Below, piece after piece: positions 1 to 9,955 of a stretch of 64,000 nucleotides of DNA (positions within the stretch are counted from its first letter, which is position 1; each line of letters opens with the position of its first letter). The notes under the pieces were generated by a model. It did not search any database and had not been told where the DNA came from. It saw only the letters and a program-made list of their open reading frames with translations. The DNA comes from Prosopocoilus inquinatus (lineage: Eukaryota; Arthropoda; Insecta; Coleoptera; Lucanidae). Where the stretch lies: the NCBI GenBank assembly GCA_036172665.1, contig CM069870.1:27874001-27938000 (forward strand), given 5' to 3'. Position numbers and translations under genes: made by a program.

Positions 1-220
1 AGCGCTTTAAAATGCGCCGTTTATTCCTTCTATCGTTAGTAATTTACAAGGACTTATTTTTCTTACAAATTTAATACGCTCTAAATCACTCTCTCCATAA
101 ATTTGCCTCAAGATTAAGCAAGCTAAGTTGATAAAGCACATAAGAAACTTTTGCATATTTAAAATTATGAACTGTGCATTACAATCTTATATGTATTTAA
201 ATGATGTTAGTTTAAGGAAG

Positions 221-855
221 TAGGACTGTCCATTCTTTAAAATGAGTTCCATTCTTTCTTCTTGTTTTTATTCTTTGTTATGTGTGCGTTAATCTATCGC
301 AATTTTAATTGCGTAGCCATTTCAAAAATTATTCGATTAAAGTACAAGAAGAATAATATTAATGACGAGCATCTATTTTTATAGAACTCGATAACTATAA
401 ATACTTTTTATCGAAATCAAAAAGTTTTGTAGTTCCATAAGCAGTTCAAAGCCGTCAAGAGCACGTATTTTTCAAAGTTGTACGTTTGATGGCGCCATTA
501 AAATTGGCCACTAATTTGGTGGACGACTGTTTTGGACGATTTCGAAACTGCAGAAACTGTTGGTAATATACACGTACATTGGCACAGGATGACCCAAACT
601 TCTGGAAAGTCGCAAAAATGCCCCTGTACACATTTTATTTAAAAAAAATGTCTTAGCAAAAGTTTTCATGTCGCGTACTTTAAAATTATATATTTTCAAA
701 TATACAGGTTGTTCATTTAACAAGTTACAAACCTAACTTATTATTTTTTAAATGGAACACTATCTATTTTTTGCTGGTAGATTAACACACGTAAAATAAA
801 TATTGAAACGAGAAGGAAGAATGAAATCCTTTTTAAAGGATGGACAATGTACCTA
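221..855. repeat. Foldback repeat with diverged arms of about 77 bp
   Basis: The left arm (about 221-297) and the reverse complement of about 778-855 share a TGTCCAT..CTTTAAAA block, a CATTCTT..TTCT block and a final GTGT(GC)GTTAATCTA. The middle holds a segment (about 470-560) resembling 32560-32650 inside the pogo-like element, and a TATACAGG-type end near 705. It is probably a degraded DNA transposon or a composite of two. No transposase is readable. Confidence 0.5.
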
Positions 856-1123
856 ACTAAGAAGTTTGGGATACCCTGTACATAATTGTTTCTGGTGCTG
901 TTAACTTCTACCTTAACGCTGCTCAGAAATCAATTATTTCTGCAAGCATGAAAATAATTGCCTTGTGCCCTTTCATTTGCGCTAAAAGCTTCTTCATTAA
1001 TATTTCTATTAGGATTTATGAAGATTGCTGGGACTTCGGCAGCGCGACAAAATTTATAGTTAGATGCATAACGCAACTGACAATTACTTGCCAACTAACT
1101 CAACTTTTGTTTTTGTCTTGCAG

Positions 1124-1167
1124 ATAATTGTGTCAGAAGATAGCCGAGAACTCTTCTCTAATGTATT
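1124..1167 (+). other. Candidate 44-nt internal exon
   Basis: A strong pyrimidine tract ending in TTTTTGTCTTGCAG comes just before this stretch, and a strong donor GTAAGTATTT follows it. In one frame it reads without a stop as IIVSEDSRELFSNVL, with one or two bases left over for the next codon. The signals are better than usual for this AT-rich region, so it may be a microexon of a host gene whose other exons lie outside the window. No partner exon was found, so chance cannot be excluded. Confidence 0.3.
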
Positions 1168-2327
1168 GTAAGTATTTCACTTTCTTGTTTTTAATATTTG
1201 GTTGACTGGAGAAGGTTTCAACGAACGATACAAATTCATCGCTTAGTTTTAATGACTCGAAAGTACGTCACGTTTCTACACAGTTAAGTCATTTATTAGC
1301 AGTGATTTGTACGGTTCGTGAACGAGAAAATTTCTCCGTGCTTATGTTCAGAAATTCGTCGACCGTAAAGTGAATATGTAAATTGTCAGCCGACGGAATG
1401 CAATTAGTCTTCTAATACGTTTCTATAATTTCTGGGAAACTTTGGAGGTGTACAAATTGCCGAACTCTTTATCTTAAAATTCTGGTAATAAAGTGTGGTC
1501 AATTTTTTTAATGAGACCTATCAATTTATGCTTTTTACAATAATTAGTCTTTCGACGAATGCCTAGGTTTTTGTGGTATTTCAATTGTACGCTTTGGTCC
1601 AACGCTTTTCTCAATTTTTTAATTTATACAAACCTACCAAAAATATCGTTTGCAAATTCGAAATTTTTTTCGTATTCAAATTATTGTACGTCAAAATCTT
1701 CACAAACTTTTTCTTTTCAACGATATCACACTATTCTTTCACTTGATTTTATCGCTTTATTTATCATATCCCATGAAGATAAGCATCCAGAAAGCAAACT
1801 TAAGACAATTTCAAAGGATTGTGAGCAAAATAAATTCTTTAATACGAAACAGTAAATGCTTGGAACCGGATAAGGACTGCAAGGTGGATGAACTGGTTGG
1901 TTGATTAGTTTCTCGAACTTATAAGATTTAATGTTAAACTTCGTTAGAACCGATATCATAAAACAGCAGAACACTTTGAAATAAAGTACCGTACATTCCA
2001 TTGCTTTGTTTAAAATTTTTTCCACGATGAATTCAATAACAATATCATATTTCTCGGTAACTCTATTGAATCGATTGAGAATTCTAGAATTGTAATAAAA
2101 TGCGGAATACCTTTTTAAGGTATTACTGAAAGAGAAGAGTTTTAAAACCTACAATTACTTCGTTTACTTACCACCGTTGTGAAAGTATCAAGTATAACAA
2201 CATATCATCGATATTTAGCATTGAAATAGATTAATATAAAGTAGAAAGTAACAATATATGTATAACAATATTTATATCAGTGATATTTAGCATTCACCAT
2301 CATTAAAACGATTTGTAAGAGTTTTAT
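1168..2327. other. AT-rich non-coding stretch
   Basis: Short overlapping reading frames here look like chance. I see no repeat, RNA gene or TE end. Confidence 0.5.
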
Positions 2328-2606
2328 TTATTCTTTAACATTGACATTAGTTACACTAATGGTCTCTTTAGGAAGTAAATTCCACTGGTCGAAAATTCTA
2401 TTCGCAAGAAAATTTTGATGGTCATGTCTTCTACTGAAGTTCTGTTTCCGTAGTTTAAAAGTACACCCTCTCAGTTTGATTATGTAACACCTCATAAGAT
2501 GCAATTAGATCACCCCGTACTCTTCTAACCTTGAATAATGGTATGTGAAGTTGATTTTCAAAGCTACACCACAAGAAACCGTTGGGGATACGTATGACTG
2601 TCCTTT
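2328..2606 (-). pseudogene. CR1-like LINE reverse transcriptase, C-terminal relic
   Basis: Read on the minus strand, this fragment shows the pattern found near the C-terminus of CR1/L2-type LINE polyproteins. An initial QR-T block is followed by the recognisable VRRVRGDLIASYEVL and, after frame changes, by RRHDHQNFLANRIFDQWN-LLP, ending in a stop codon at 2328-2330. Several frame disruptions separate these blocks, so it is dead. The catalytic YADD region is absent, as expected for a 5'-truncated copy. Confidence 0.6.
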
Positions 2607-4456
2607 GTACAAATATGAGAGTGTAAGTACATAAATTGAATGATATATTTAATTAAATTTATATTCTATACTGATCTGATACTGAATTCAATAAAAGCAA
2701 TTTTGTAGAATCAATTTTCCTTTTATAATTTATAATTAAGGAGTTACTAAATTAATACGTATGAATGATGTACCCTGTACAAAAGATTATTACCGTAAAC
2801 GTAACTTTATCCTAGCGCATAAATACTAGTTACAGAAAATTCAATACTTTAAATGAATAACGATTCTTAATTACGTAATTACCCACATACGTCTATCTAT
2901 TTTTAACTACGAATATTTGATTTTCAATGAATTCAACTTACTCTGAATGGTGAGACGTTGACGTTTGGTTAATAGAAGAATGCTCTTAGATATTTTTGTT
3001 CCTATCTTATTGTGATTTTAATATAAAAAATTTAAGGTGAATAAACGTTCGAATTTATTCTTATATAAGTTGCTAGGAAATAATTGACAGAAATACATTG
3101 AAATCTTCACAATACCCTATAGTCACAATGTTAAATGAATGGTCTCAAGGTTGTACTTGATTCTCCTCATAGTCGGACAGTAGTAGTGAATACCACAAGT
3201 TTCATTTCAAACTTATTTTTCTCACATACATTTTCAGTTAATAGTTAATATTTGAAAACGTAATAATCGGCTTCATGTATTGAATCAAATCAAATCAGTA
3301 TATTGCTAATAGTGCTAATACATATTTAATTATTAAATTTATTTTTATTATATATTTATACATATATGTAGATAGAAACTACAAAGTAACATTGGCGAAA
3401 TTAAATTAATTACTACTACAAATAACATAAAAATATGAAATTATTTTCAAAATTTCGAGATCTAATATCATTTTTCTGGCAAGGTTGGTTCTTATTTTAT
3501 AGTCCGACATTGCAGATGTTCCAAGTATAGTATGTTTAATAAGCGATCTTAGATTCCATGATACAACTTGGCTTGTCAGTATATTTTGTAAATATTAATT
3601 GCAAAATTATAAGGTGAAAAAGTTGCAAGACATCTTTAGTGATTAACTAGGTTGTACTTCATATGCTTAATTATAGAGTGTAAATTTAAAATGCTTTTGA
3701 TACTGAAACTAAATTAAAATTTCCAATTAAAATTTAATTTAGATTTCTTTCAATAATACGCCGAGGTTTCATGAAAGGAATAATTTAATAAATTACATTT
3801 TTAAAGAATTAACTTATTAAGTTATTATTTGATAAGTGCAGTCTCAATCTTGCTGTAGTGGATTCTATTGAATTTCAGTAATATTAAAAGTTCTACAGAT
3901 TTTAATTTATGAATTATCAGAGATAATGCGATTAAATAGGTAGCTAAGAAGTCATTTGATTAATTTAATGATATCTAATAAAAAATTTCTGTTGCCTATT
4001 AATCATTCAGGATGTTTTCTCTTTAACTAATTTACCCTGAATTTTTTATCCAGAAATCAGCTTCATTAATTAAAAAAAATAAGAAAAACAAGAAATGATA
4101 AATTATAACAGATTTATTTATTTATTTTTACTTTTAGATACAGGCAAGGAAATTTGAACTTTTTTTACCGGAACCAGTGAAGGTTAAGTAACTGGAGGAG
4201 TAACGAGCGAGCAGTAAACAAGCTGATTTTCGGACGCGCACTCCTCTCATATGTGGCAAAATAAAAAACATCATTGAACACAAACTGTTTATGACAAAGT
4301 ACACGATACATGTTGTTCGTTTTGCCATATTAAAGACCCGAGTTTCAGTAATACTATTTAAGCAGCACATCCTCCATATACTTAACCTCGATGCCAGTGC
4401 CGGACTGAAATCATATTAGAACAGATAGCCAGATAATCCAAGAGCAAATAAAAAAT
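2607..4456. other. AT-rich non-coding stretch
   Basis: I see no recognisable gene or TE. The minus-strand frame at 4134-4370 (78 residues) resembles nothing I know. The interval ends just before the decayed tetraspanin copy. Confidence 0.45.
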
Positions 4457-5430
4457 GTGACAAGACAATCACCTCTACCGTGTATGAAGCAAATCTTTGA
4501 TGTCAAATCTTTTCATAATCAATTCAAGGAAGTGAATTCTGCTTCTGTTTGGTACAACCATCATGTGTCTCGTTACTATCATAAAGGTCTCGTTTTTGCT
4601 AATCAAAATGATATTAACTTCCCTTCCCTTGTCGTATCTGGTAAGGTCGCGAAGGTAAGAATGAGTATTTCTGAATAGGTCCTTTTCAGGTTGTCAATCT
4701 TGCTCTTTTTGCGGCAGCATCAATCATAATATTGCGCATATCGATATTTATACTCAAAAGCTGCGTCGTCTAGTATCGTTTTATAATTACCGGCATAGTT
4801 GTGGGCGGTATTGTCATCCTAGTTGGTTTGGTCGGGTACTACGCAGCCGTAAAGAAGTCAACGAAACTGTTAGCTTATACAAGTACTTGCAATTTTTTTA
4901 TCAGGATATCGCATGATGTGGTAAATGTTCCAGTATGTTCTTGGCCAATTGGAGGTGGCCTTAGCAAGTCTTATCTTATGTATATTCATGTTCGTACACA
5001 CGAAATCCTCTAAGAGCTTGGAGGAGTTGACGAAGCTCTCGGACGAGTACAACAAGTCGACGCAGCCGGAACATTTTGGAACAACTTGCAGATTAATGTG
5101 AGAATCACTTAATCTTCAAACATAAAGGTTAATTGTGTTTTATATTTTATCCCAGGCGTGGTGCTTTTGCGTAAAAGGTCCTGAAGACTGGAAAGACGAT
5201 CAATTAGTTGTTGTACCGACAGCTCCGCCGGTTACACAAAGTATGTGGAAAAATGCGAAAACAAAATTTCAAAACGACCGTATACATATGCGGATGATTG
5301 TGAGGTCACCTTGATGAGATATATTGCAGAAGTTAACCATTTTTTACGTTCTATCCCTTATTAGGCGTCACCCTCTTCTTCTTCAACTCGTAAACTCTCA
5401 TCATTTTGGCCAACACCTAGAATAATCTAA
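4457..5430 (+). pseudogene. Decayed tetraspanin gene copy with introns retained
   Basis: Tetraspanins are four-pass membrane proteins that organise membrane microdomains. Pieces appear in the right order. A TM1-like segment begins at 4690, after a candidate 35-nt intron (4655-4689). TM2 is GIVVGGIVILVGLVGYYAAV (from about 4795), followed by KKSTKLLAY. TM3 is LEVALASLILCIFMF, after a candidate intron of about 54 nt ending near 4934. Then come LEELTKLSDEYNKST and WNNLQ, and, after a 58-nt intron (5098-5155), CFCVKGPEDWKDD, which matches the start of the large extracellular loop. A weak TM4-like exon starts at 5365. The family CCG motif reads CFC. A TAG stop at 4771-4773, a frameshift just before WNNLQ near 5070 and a stop in TM4 make it non-functional. 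The retained introns argue for a DNA-level duplicate rather than a retrocopy. Confidence 0.55.
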
Positions 5431-6849
5431 ACAAAAGATCGGTTTGAATCTATGAGTCGAAAATCTGCCGTTGTGGTTACATGATCTATGTTCCATGTCA
5501 ATCCGGCTTAAGAAAGCCCGCAAGAGATTAGAACGTACAAAGGTCTGCTACATCTCTTTTCGTATCAATGCTGCTCTCTGTTTGGAATACATATTTGCTT
5601 ATGATTTCACTTGAAAACAACAACCGGTATATTGTACAATATTCTACCTACACATCTGAAACTTTTAACTAATTGCAGTATAGTGCATATGAACTCGATC
5701 ATCGTTGCTATATCAAAAAGAAACCCATAGTTTGCCCATAATGTAATATTGAGTGATTGTGCCAAGTTAAAAGTGTCCGTGAAAAGATTGTAAAAAATAT
5801 TGTTACGGAAATTTATATTGCTTACAAACTGAATTTTCTTTCAGTTAATTTTAAAAATGTGCTTCAGTTTAAAAAATGTAGGTAATAAGATTTCAAGAAT
5901 CAAGTGACTAGAAATTCCGCTGCAGATGTAGACAGAAGGTACACGGTAGATGCAAAGCACTGACGATAAATCAAAAGTGTCCAGAACGAGTAATGAAATA
6001 TTTGGAATAGTGTCGTTTCACATTTATTTATTTATGCTCACCTCTACGCCAACATCTTGCGTGTTTAGTAGTAAAAGCGAAATGATCTAATGGAATGCAG
6101 TAATGGCGGTAATAAATTCAACATTATGAATATATGTAAGTTTTTTTTTCCTTCTTCTATAATTGTTGCAAAACACGTTGCTAGAACGAACAACATCGCA
6201 TCAGCACCTGCCCAGCAGCAACGAAGACGCGAAAGCGTAGAATTTCAGTAATTCGATCCGGTAAACGGTTTAACTTTCTTTTTCTAAAATCAGACCAATC
6301 TGTTTTGTTTAATAACTTAAGACTTGACGCAGATGCACCGGTACGTTTTTTTTTTTCTGTTTATTTTCATACTTCTGCGTCGAGTTTCTGCACGTAAATA
6401 AAACACATCATTTACTATACTAGTTCGAGACCTGACGAAGAAAGGATATCCCAGTTGCTTTTTTTGTTGTGGAGGAACTCGCAGCCGTTTTATAAGAAGA
6501 TTACGTCTTCGAACAGGGCGACCTCGAAAATCTAAACTCACTTCTTCTCCTATGAACCAATATATTCTCTGTTCAGATGACAAATTTATTGATAGAATAG
6601 AATTTAGAATTTATAAGAGTAGTAAATTATAAACCACAGAAAAAAATGAAAGTATTTGCAGTTTTTTGGGTAAGCTGGCTTCCCAAGGTGCACGTTTTTA
6701 CACGGATCGTATCTTAGATGGTAGACGACCGCGCAGTGCCCTAGACCACACTAGGACTTATTCCACAGTTTGTATCATTTCGTGCTGGTGTACTACCTAT
6801 TTTTGCAGAAACTACGTTCATTCAGGCAGCGAAATGTAGGGCATGATCA
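5431..6849. other. Non-coding stretch after the tetraspanin relic
   Basis: This may include old 3' sequence of the tetraspanin copy. The minus-strand frame at 6317-6583 (88 residues, Arg/Lys-rich) matches nothing I know. No RNA gene is visible. Confidence 0.4.
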
Positions 6850-7294
6850 GTATACAGCATGTAACTTTAATGAGGGGACAAACTTCAAGGGCTAGTTTCT
6901 CACGCCGAAACACGAAGAAAACTTCATATAAACATATGTCCGTAAATGCATAATTTTTCAGATATAAGAGAAACAACTTCCTATTAAAACACCGCTGTGT
7001 GCACTAAATAAATTTATGTTGATCCTAATCAAGTAGGTCTCAATTGTTCCATTAGAAATGTCAGATACGCTCCTTTAGTCGTTTGTTGATAATCTTTTGA
7101 GTTATTTTTGTTTCCTCACAAACTGCACATGACCAACTACTCATTTCGTGAAAACACATATGACATTAATGTACGGTCGTCCTAATGGTAATGGGCATCA
7201 AGCTGCAAGGCGGTATCAGACATCACTTTTTCTTCTCATGTTTTGGAAACTAGCCCTTGACGTTTGTCCCCTCCTAAAAGTTGCACTCTGTATA
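6850..7294. mobile_element. Inverted-repeat element of the TATACAG type
   Basis: The left end (from GTATACAGCATGTAACTTT) and the reverse complement of the right end (GTATACAGAGTGCAACTTT) match for about 70 bp. Both arms include GAGGGGACAAAC and CAAGGGCTAGTTTC. No transposase is readable between the arms, so it is non-autonomous. The next hAT element landed at its right edge, so this one is older. Confidence 0.65.
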
Positions 7295-7704
7295 CCACTA
7301 GGGTATGGACACCGGTTTTTGGTAATATCGAAAAACCGGAATACCGGATACTTTTATATCGTTTATAAAACCGGTAATAAGATTTGAAATACCGAAACGA
7401 CGATATCAGTATTAACTTAACTTTGACTTTTAGTTTTTATTATTCTTTGTTCATTATTTTCAGGAATTTACTTACGTGTTTGTTTTTTATAATTATTATT
7501 GTTTTCTAATAATTATATTGCTCAACAAATGAACCGGACCACTTAAGAAAATTAGATCAAATGAGAAAAAAATTAATACATATAACAATTCATTCGAAAT
7601 ATTTTAGTGGTCCACTTTTTTTTTTATTATTATTTTTTCTCACTCTCACACTTCTACTTTTACAATTAATATGTATTAGTTGCATGATTTATATTTATAT
7701 TAAA

Positions 7705-8256
7705 TACAGGGTAATCTATGACATGTGTGCCAAACGGTAACTAGTGATAGGGGGGTCACTTTGAGCAAAAACGTCCGTCCTCCATCTGTCCTATCCGCTT
7801 TTGTTTCTGAGTTATGGCGTTTTATCTTTTCCGCAAGCCGCTAGTATGGATTTTATTTGAAGATATGCAACATGGCAAGTATTTATGACAAGAAGTTTTA
7901 AATTAAGTACTGTTAAATTAATTATTGCCGCTTAGAGAAACTCAAGAAATAGAAAATAAAAAGAACATACATTATTATAACAAATGATCAATTACTGAAT
8001 ATAACTCCCCAAACATTTTCGCTGAACCTATTTTGAAAACGGATTTGTTTTATCACGTGGGGATTTTCTAAGGACCATATGTGTTGGTTGTGTGCATTAT
8101 TTATGCCATCTCTAGTAAAGGTTGCCTCATCCGTCCACAAAATATAACTCAGAAACAAAAAGATTGGATAGGTATTTGTATACATTTTTTTTAACTTAAA
8201 ATGACCTTACCTATCATCGGTTATCGTTTGGCACACATGTCACAGATCGCTCTGTA
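7705..8256. mobile_element. Internally deleted DDE transposon with TIRs of about 125 bp
   Basis: The left end TACAGGGTAATCTATGACATG and the reverse complement of the right end (TACAGAGCGATCTGTGACATG) begin long inverted repeats that share GTGTGCCAAACG and run into TTTTGTTTCTGAGTTAT. A TA duplication is possible (TA|CAGGG..CTCTG|TA). Between the arms only a transposase fragment remains (next entry). The element lies wholly inside the 7299-8442 hAT element. Confidence 0.65.
7988..8185 (-). pseudogene. Transposase fragment, Tc1/mariner-like DDE family
   Basis: The minus-strand frame reads ILWTDEATFTRDG, then N-HNQHIWSLENPH, RFQNRFSENVWGVIF. This is the pattern around the first catalytic aspartate (TDEATF) of a group of arthropod transposases related to Tc1/mariner that often carry a DUF4817-type N-terminal domain. 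The N-terminal DNA-binding part and the second and third catalytic residues are missing. The start of the frame lies inside the terminal inverted repeat, so the fragment is a deletion product and not a working enzyme. Confidence 0.65.
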
Positions 8257-8539
8257 TTTATTTTAGTTATTTATTGTTATTTATCAGAAAAGTTGACTAT
8301 TTATGAAGTATAATGCTGCTAATCTTAGTTTTAATATGATTTTGTTTCAATAAATGACCGAAATCCCGGAATACACTTATTTTAAATATAAATATCGAAT
8401 GAATACCGGTACTGTAAAAATGCGCCGGTATTTCATGCTCTATATACCACTACCATCGGGTGTGCCAAAAATCTGCAAAGCAAATCATAGATTTACAGTG
8501 CCTTACATTAATGTTTTTACAAAGTCACGTGTAGTAACG

Positions 8540-8970
8540 AAAGAAGGGCTTAGCGCGTTTCAACCCGAACCGGATACCAGGGTAAGGGCCTGCGCCAATC
8601 CGTAACCTATCGTAATACTGAAGCTGAGTCGGTCGAACCGTCGAAGACTGTGATGTTGACTGGAGTTGCGGTCTGACGCCCATTCAGTGGCGACAGCGTG
8701 GGAAAGCTCGAAAAACGTTATAGGAAAGGATGCCATTCAGCGGTGGTTACGCAACTCACTAGTATCAAAGATACACCGCCGGGAAGTGTATCTTGGTTCG
8801 TCCCCGAAAAGCCCAACACCCTCGGACTCGCTTCCTGTTGATCCACAAATTCCCCGCGTGGGGGAAGCTCACAGTAAAAGAACCCCAAAAGGAAAACTAA
8901 TTTCCCTGAAACCCTTCCTCCCAGGTGATGTAAGTGACCATAAACCCTATTTCGGCTCAAAGTAAAACTT
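8540..8970. other. GC-rich island of unknown origin
   Basis: Base composition rises to near 50% GC within very AT-rich flanks, with open frames on both strands (8666-8965 +, 8718-8960 -). I recognise no protein. It may be the 5' region of a retroelement or a piece of foreign or host exon. Confidence 0.35.
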
Positions 8971-9290
8971 TTTATGTGGTAATAATCGCATCAAGATTTC
9001 TCCAAATGCAATCTTAAATTTTAAATAAGAGTAAGCTCCTAGCGGGACGATCGGCGGTGAAGATAATAATTAAATAAATATAACAAGGCCCAAAACGTGG
9101 GCAAAAAGCGCTTCTAGGGTAGTTCTCTCGTGTCGGCTTACATAAAACGAACATCAAATGTTATTCGTAAACTTTTTCCTCTTAAATAAATCAAAAAGGT
9201 ACAACCCAACTAAAGAGCGTGAAGTGAATGAATCAAAGATGTAGTAATGGCTCTGAAGGAGCCAACAATTATCACAAAAATAAACACCCA

Positions 9291-9425
9291 ATGGGGCGTA
9301 TTCTGTAACTTTTTGACGAGCTATTAAAATTCAGAGGTCCTTTAAAATTTAAAATACAGTTCCATGATTGGTCAATAAAATTTAACACCCCTTTAAATTT
9401 AACGGTATGGATACAGAATAGACCA
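9291..9425. repeat. Small MITE-like repeat with GTATTCTGTA ends
   Basis: The left end GGGGCGTATTCTGTAAC pairs with the right end (reverse complement GTGGTCTATTCTGTATC). A second inner pair CCTTTAAAATTTAA / CCTTTAAATTTAA supports a foldback. The ends resemble those of the 41965-42208 element. Confidence 0.4.
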
Positions 9426-9792
9426 CAATAAGAGTTAAAAGAACAATAATGCAAAAAAGCAAAAAAAAATTAATGTCAGCCACATCATAACACGTCAAAG
9501 CAAAATAGGTTAATCTTCGTGAGAGTTTATCGTAACGATCATAAAACTAGCAAAGAGAGACAACACCCTAAACAACGCCACTGGTGTCGGTGACTTCACA
9601 CACCGCACTCCAGATGGTGGACGGAAGAAGAAAAATCAGGAACTTACTTGGCACACCAGTATAATGGTACACATTAAAATTGTTAAATTTATAAAGTTTT
9701 ATATTATAGAGTAACCGTCACAATAAAGTAATGACTGCGTTAACTGTGATGCCATTTGAATTTTGAATTTAAATTTTTTTTACATTTATTTA

Positions 9793-9955
9793 TTTTATCC
9801 GATGCGTCAACTGTTTATTATGAAGTCATTATAATGCCGATTTAAAATATATTATGAGGTCTATAAGACACTAGCGGAATTATGAACCCATAATTAAACT
9901 TTTATTCAAAATCAGCATTTTTATGACTTCATAACAAACAGGTGTTGGATAAAAC
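9793..9955. mobile_element. MITE copy 1, TTTATCC...GGATAAA family
   Basis: It has terminal inverted repeats of about 50 bp containing CTGTTTATTATGAAGTCAT. A second copy in opposite orientation lies at 28572-28727, with shared interior GGTCTATAAGAC/TTATGAACCCATAATTAAAC. It is non-coding and needs a transposase from elsewhere. Confidence 0.7.

Larger units (their letters stand above)
7299..8442. mobile_element. Non-autonomous hAT element (8-bp duplication TATACCAC)
   Basis: Perfect 8-bp copies TATACCAC flank it (7291-7298 and 8443-8450). The ends are TAGGGTATGGACACCGG and, reverse-complemented, TAGAGCATGAAATACCGG, which fit the hAT TAxxG start. Many ACCGG/CCGGT motifs lie near both ends, as expected for subterminal transposase-binding sites. 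No hAT transposase remains. The middle is taken up by another transposon (7705-8256). Later sequence change did not alter the duplications, so the insertion is not very old. Confidence 0.75.

Noticed and set aside
1559..2025. Overlapping frames of 84-99 residues on both strands
   Set aside because: Composition is Phe/Ile/Lys/Asn-driven, frames overlap on both strands and no family pattern is visible.
8666..8965. Open frame of 99 residues on the plus strand in the GC-rich island
   Set aside because: The opposite strand is equally open and no domain is recognised. High GC alone explains the lack of stops.
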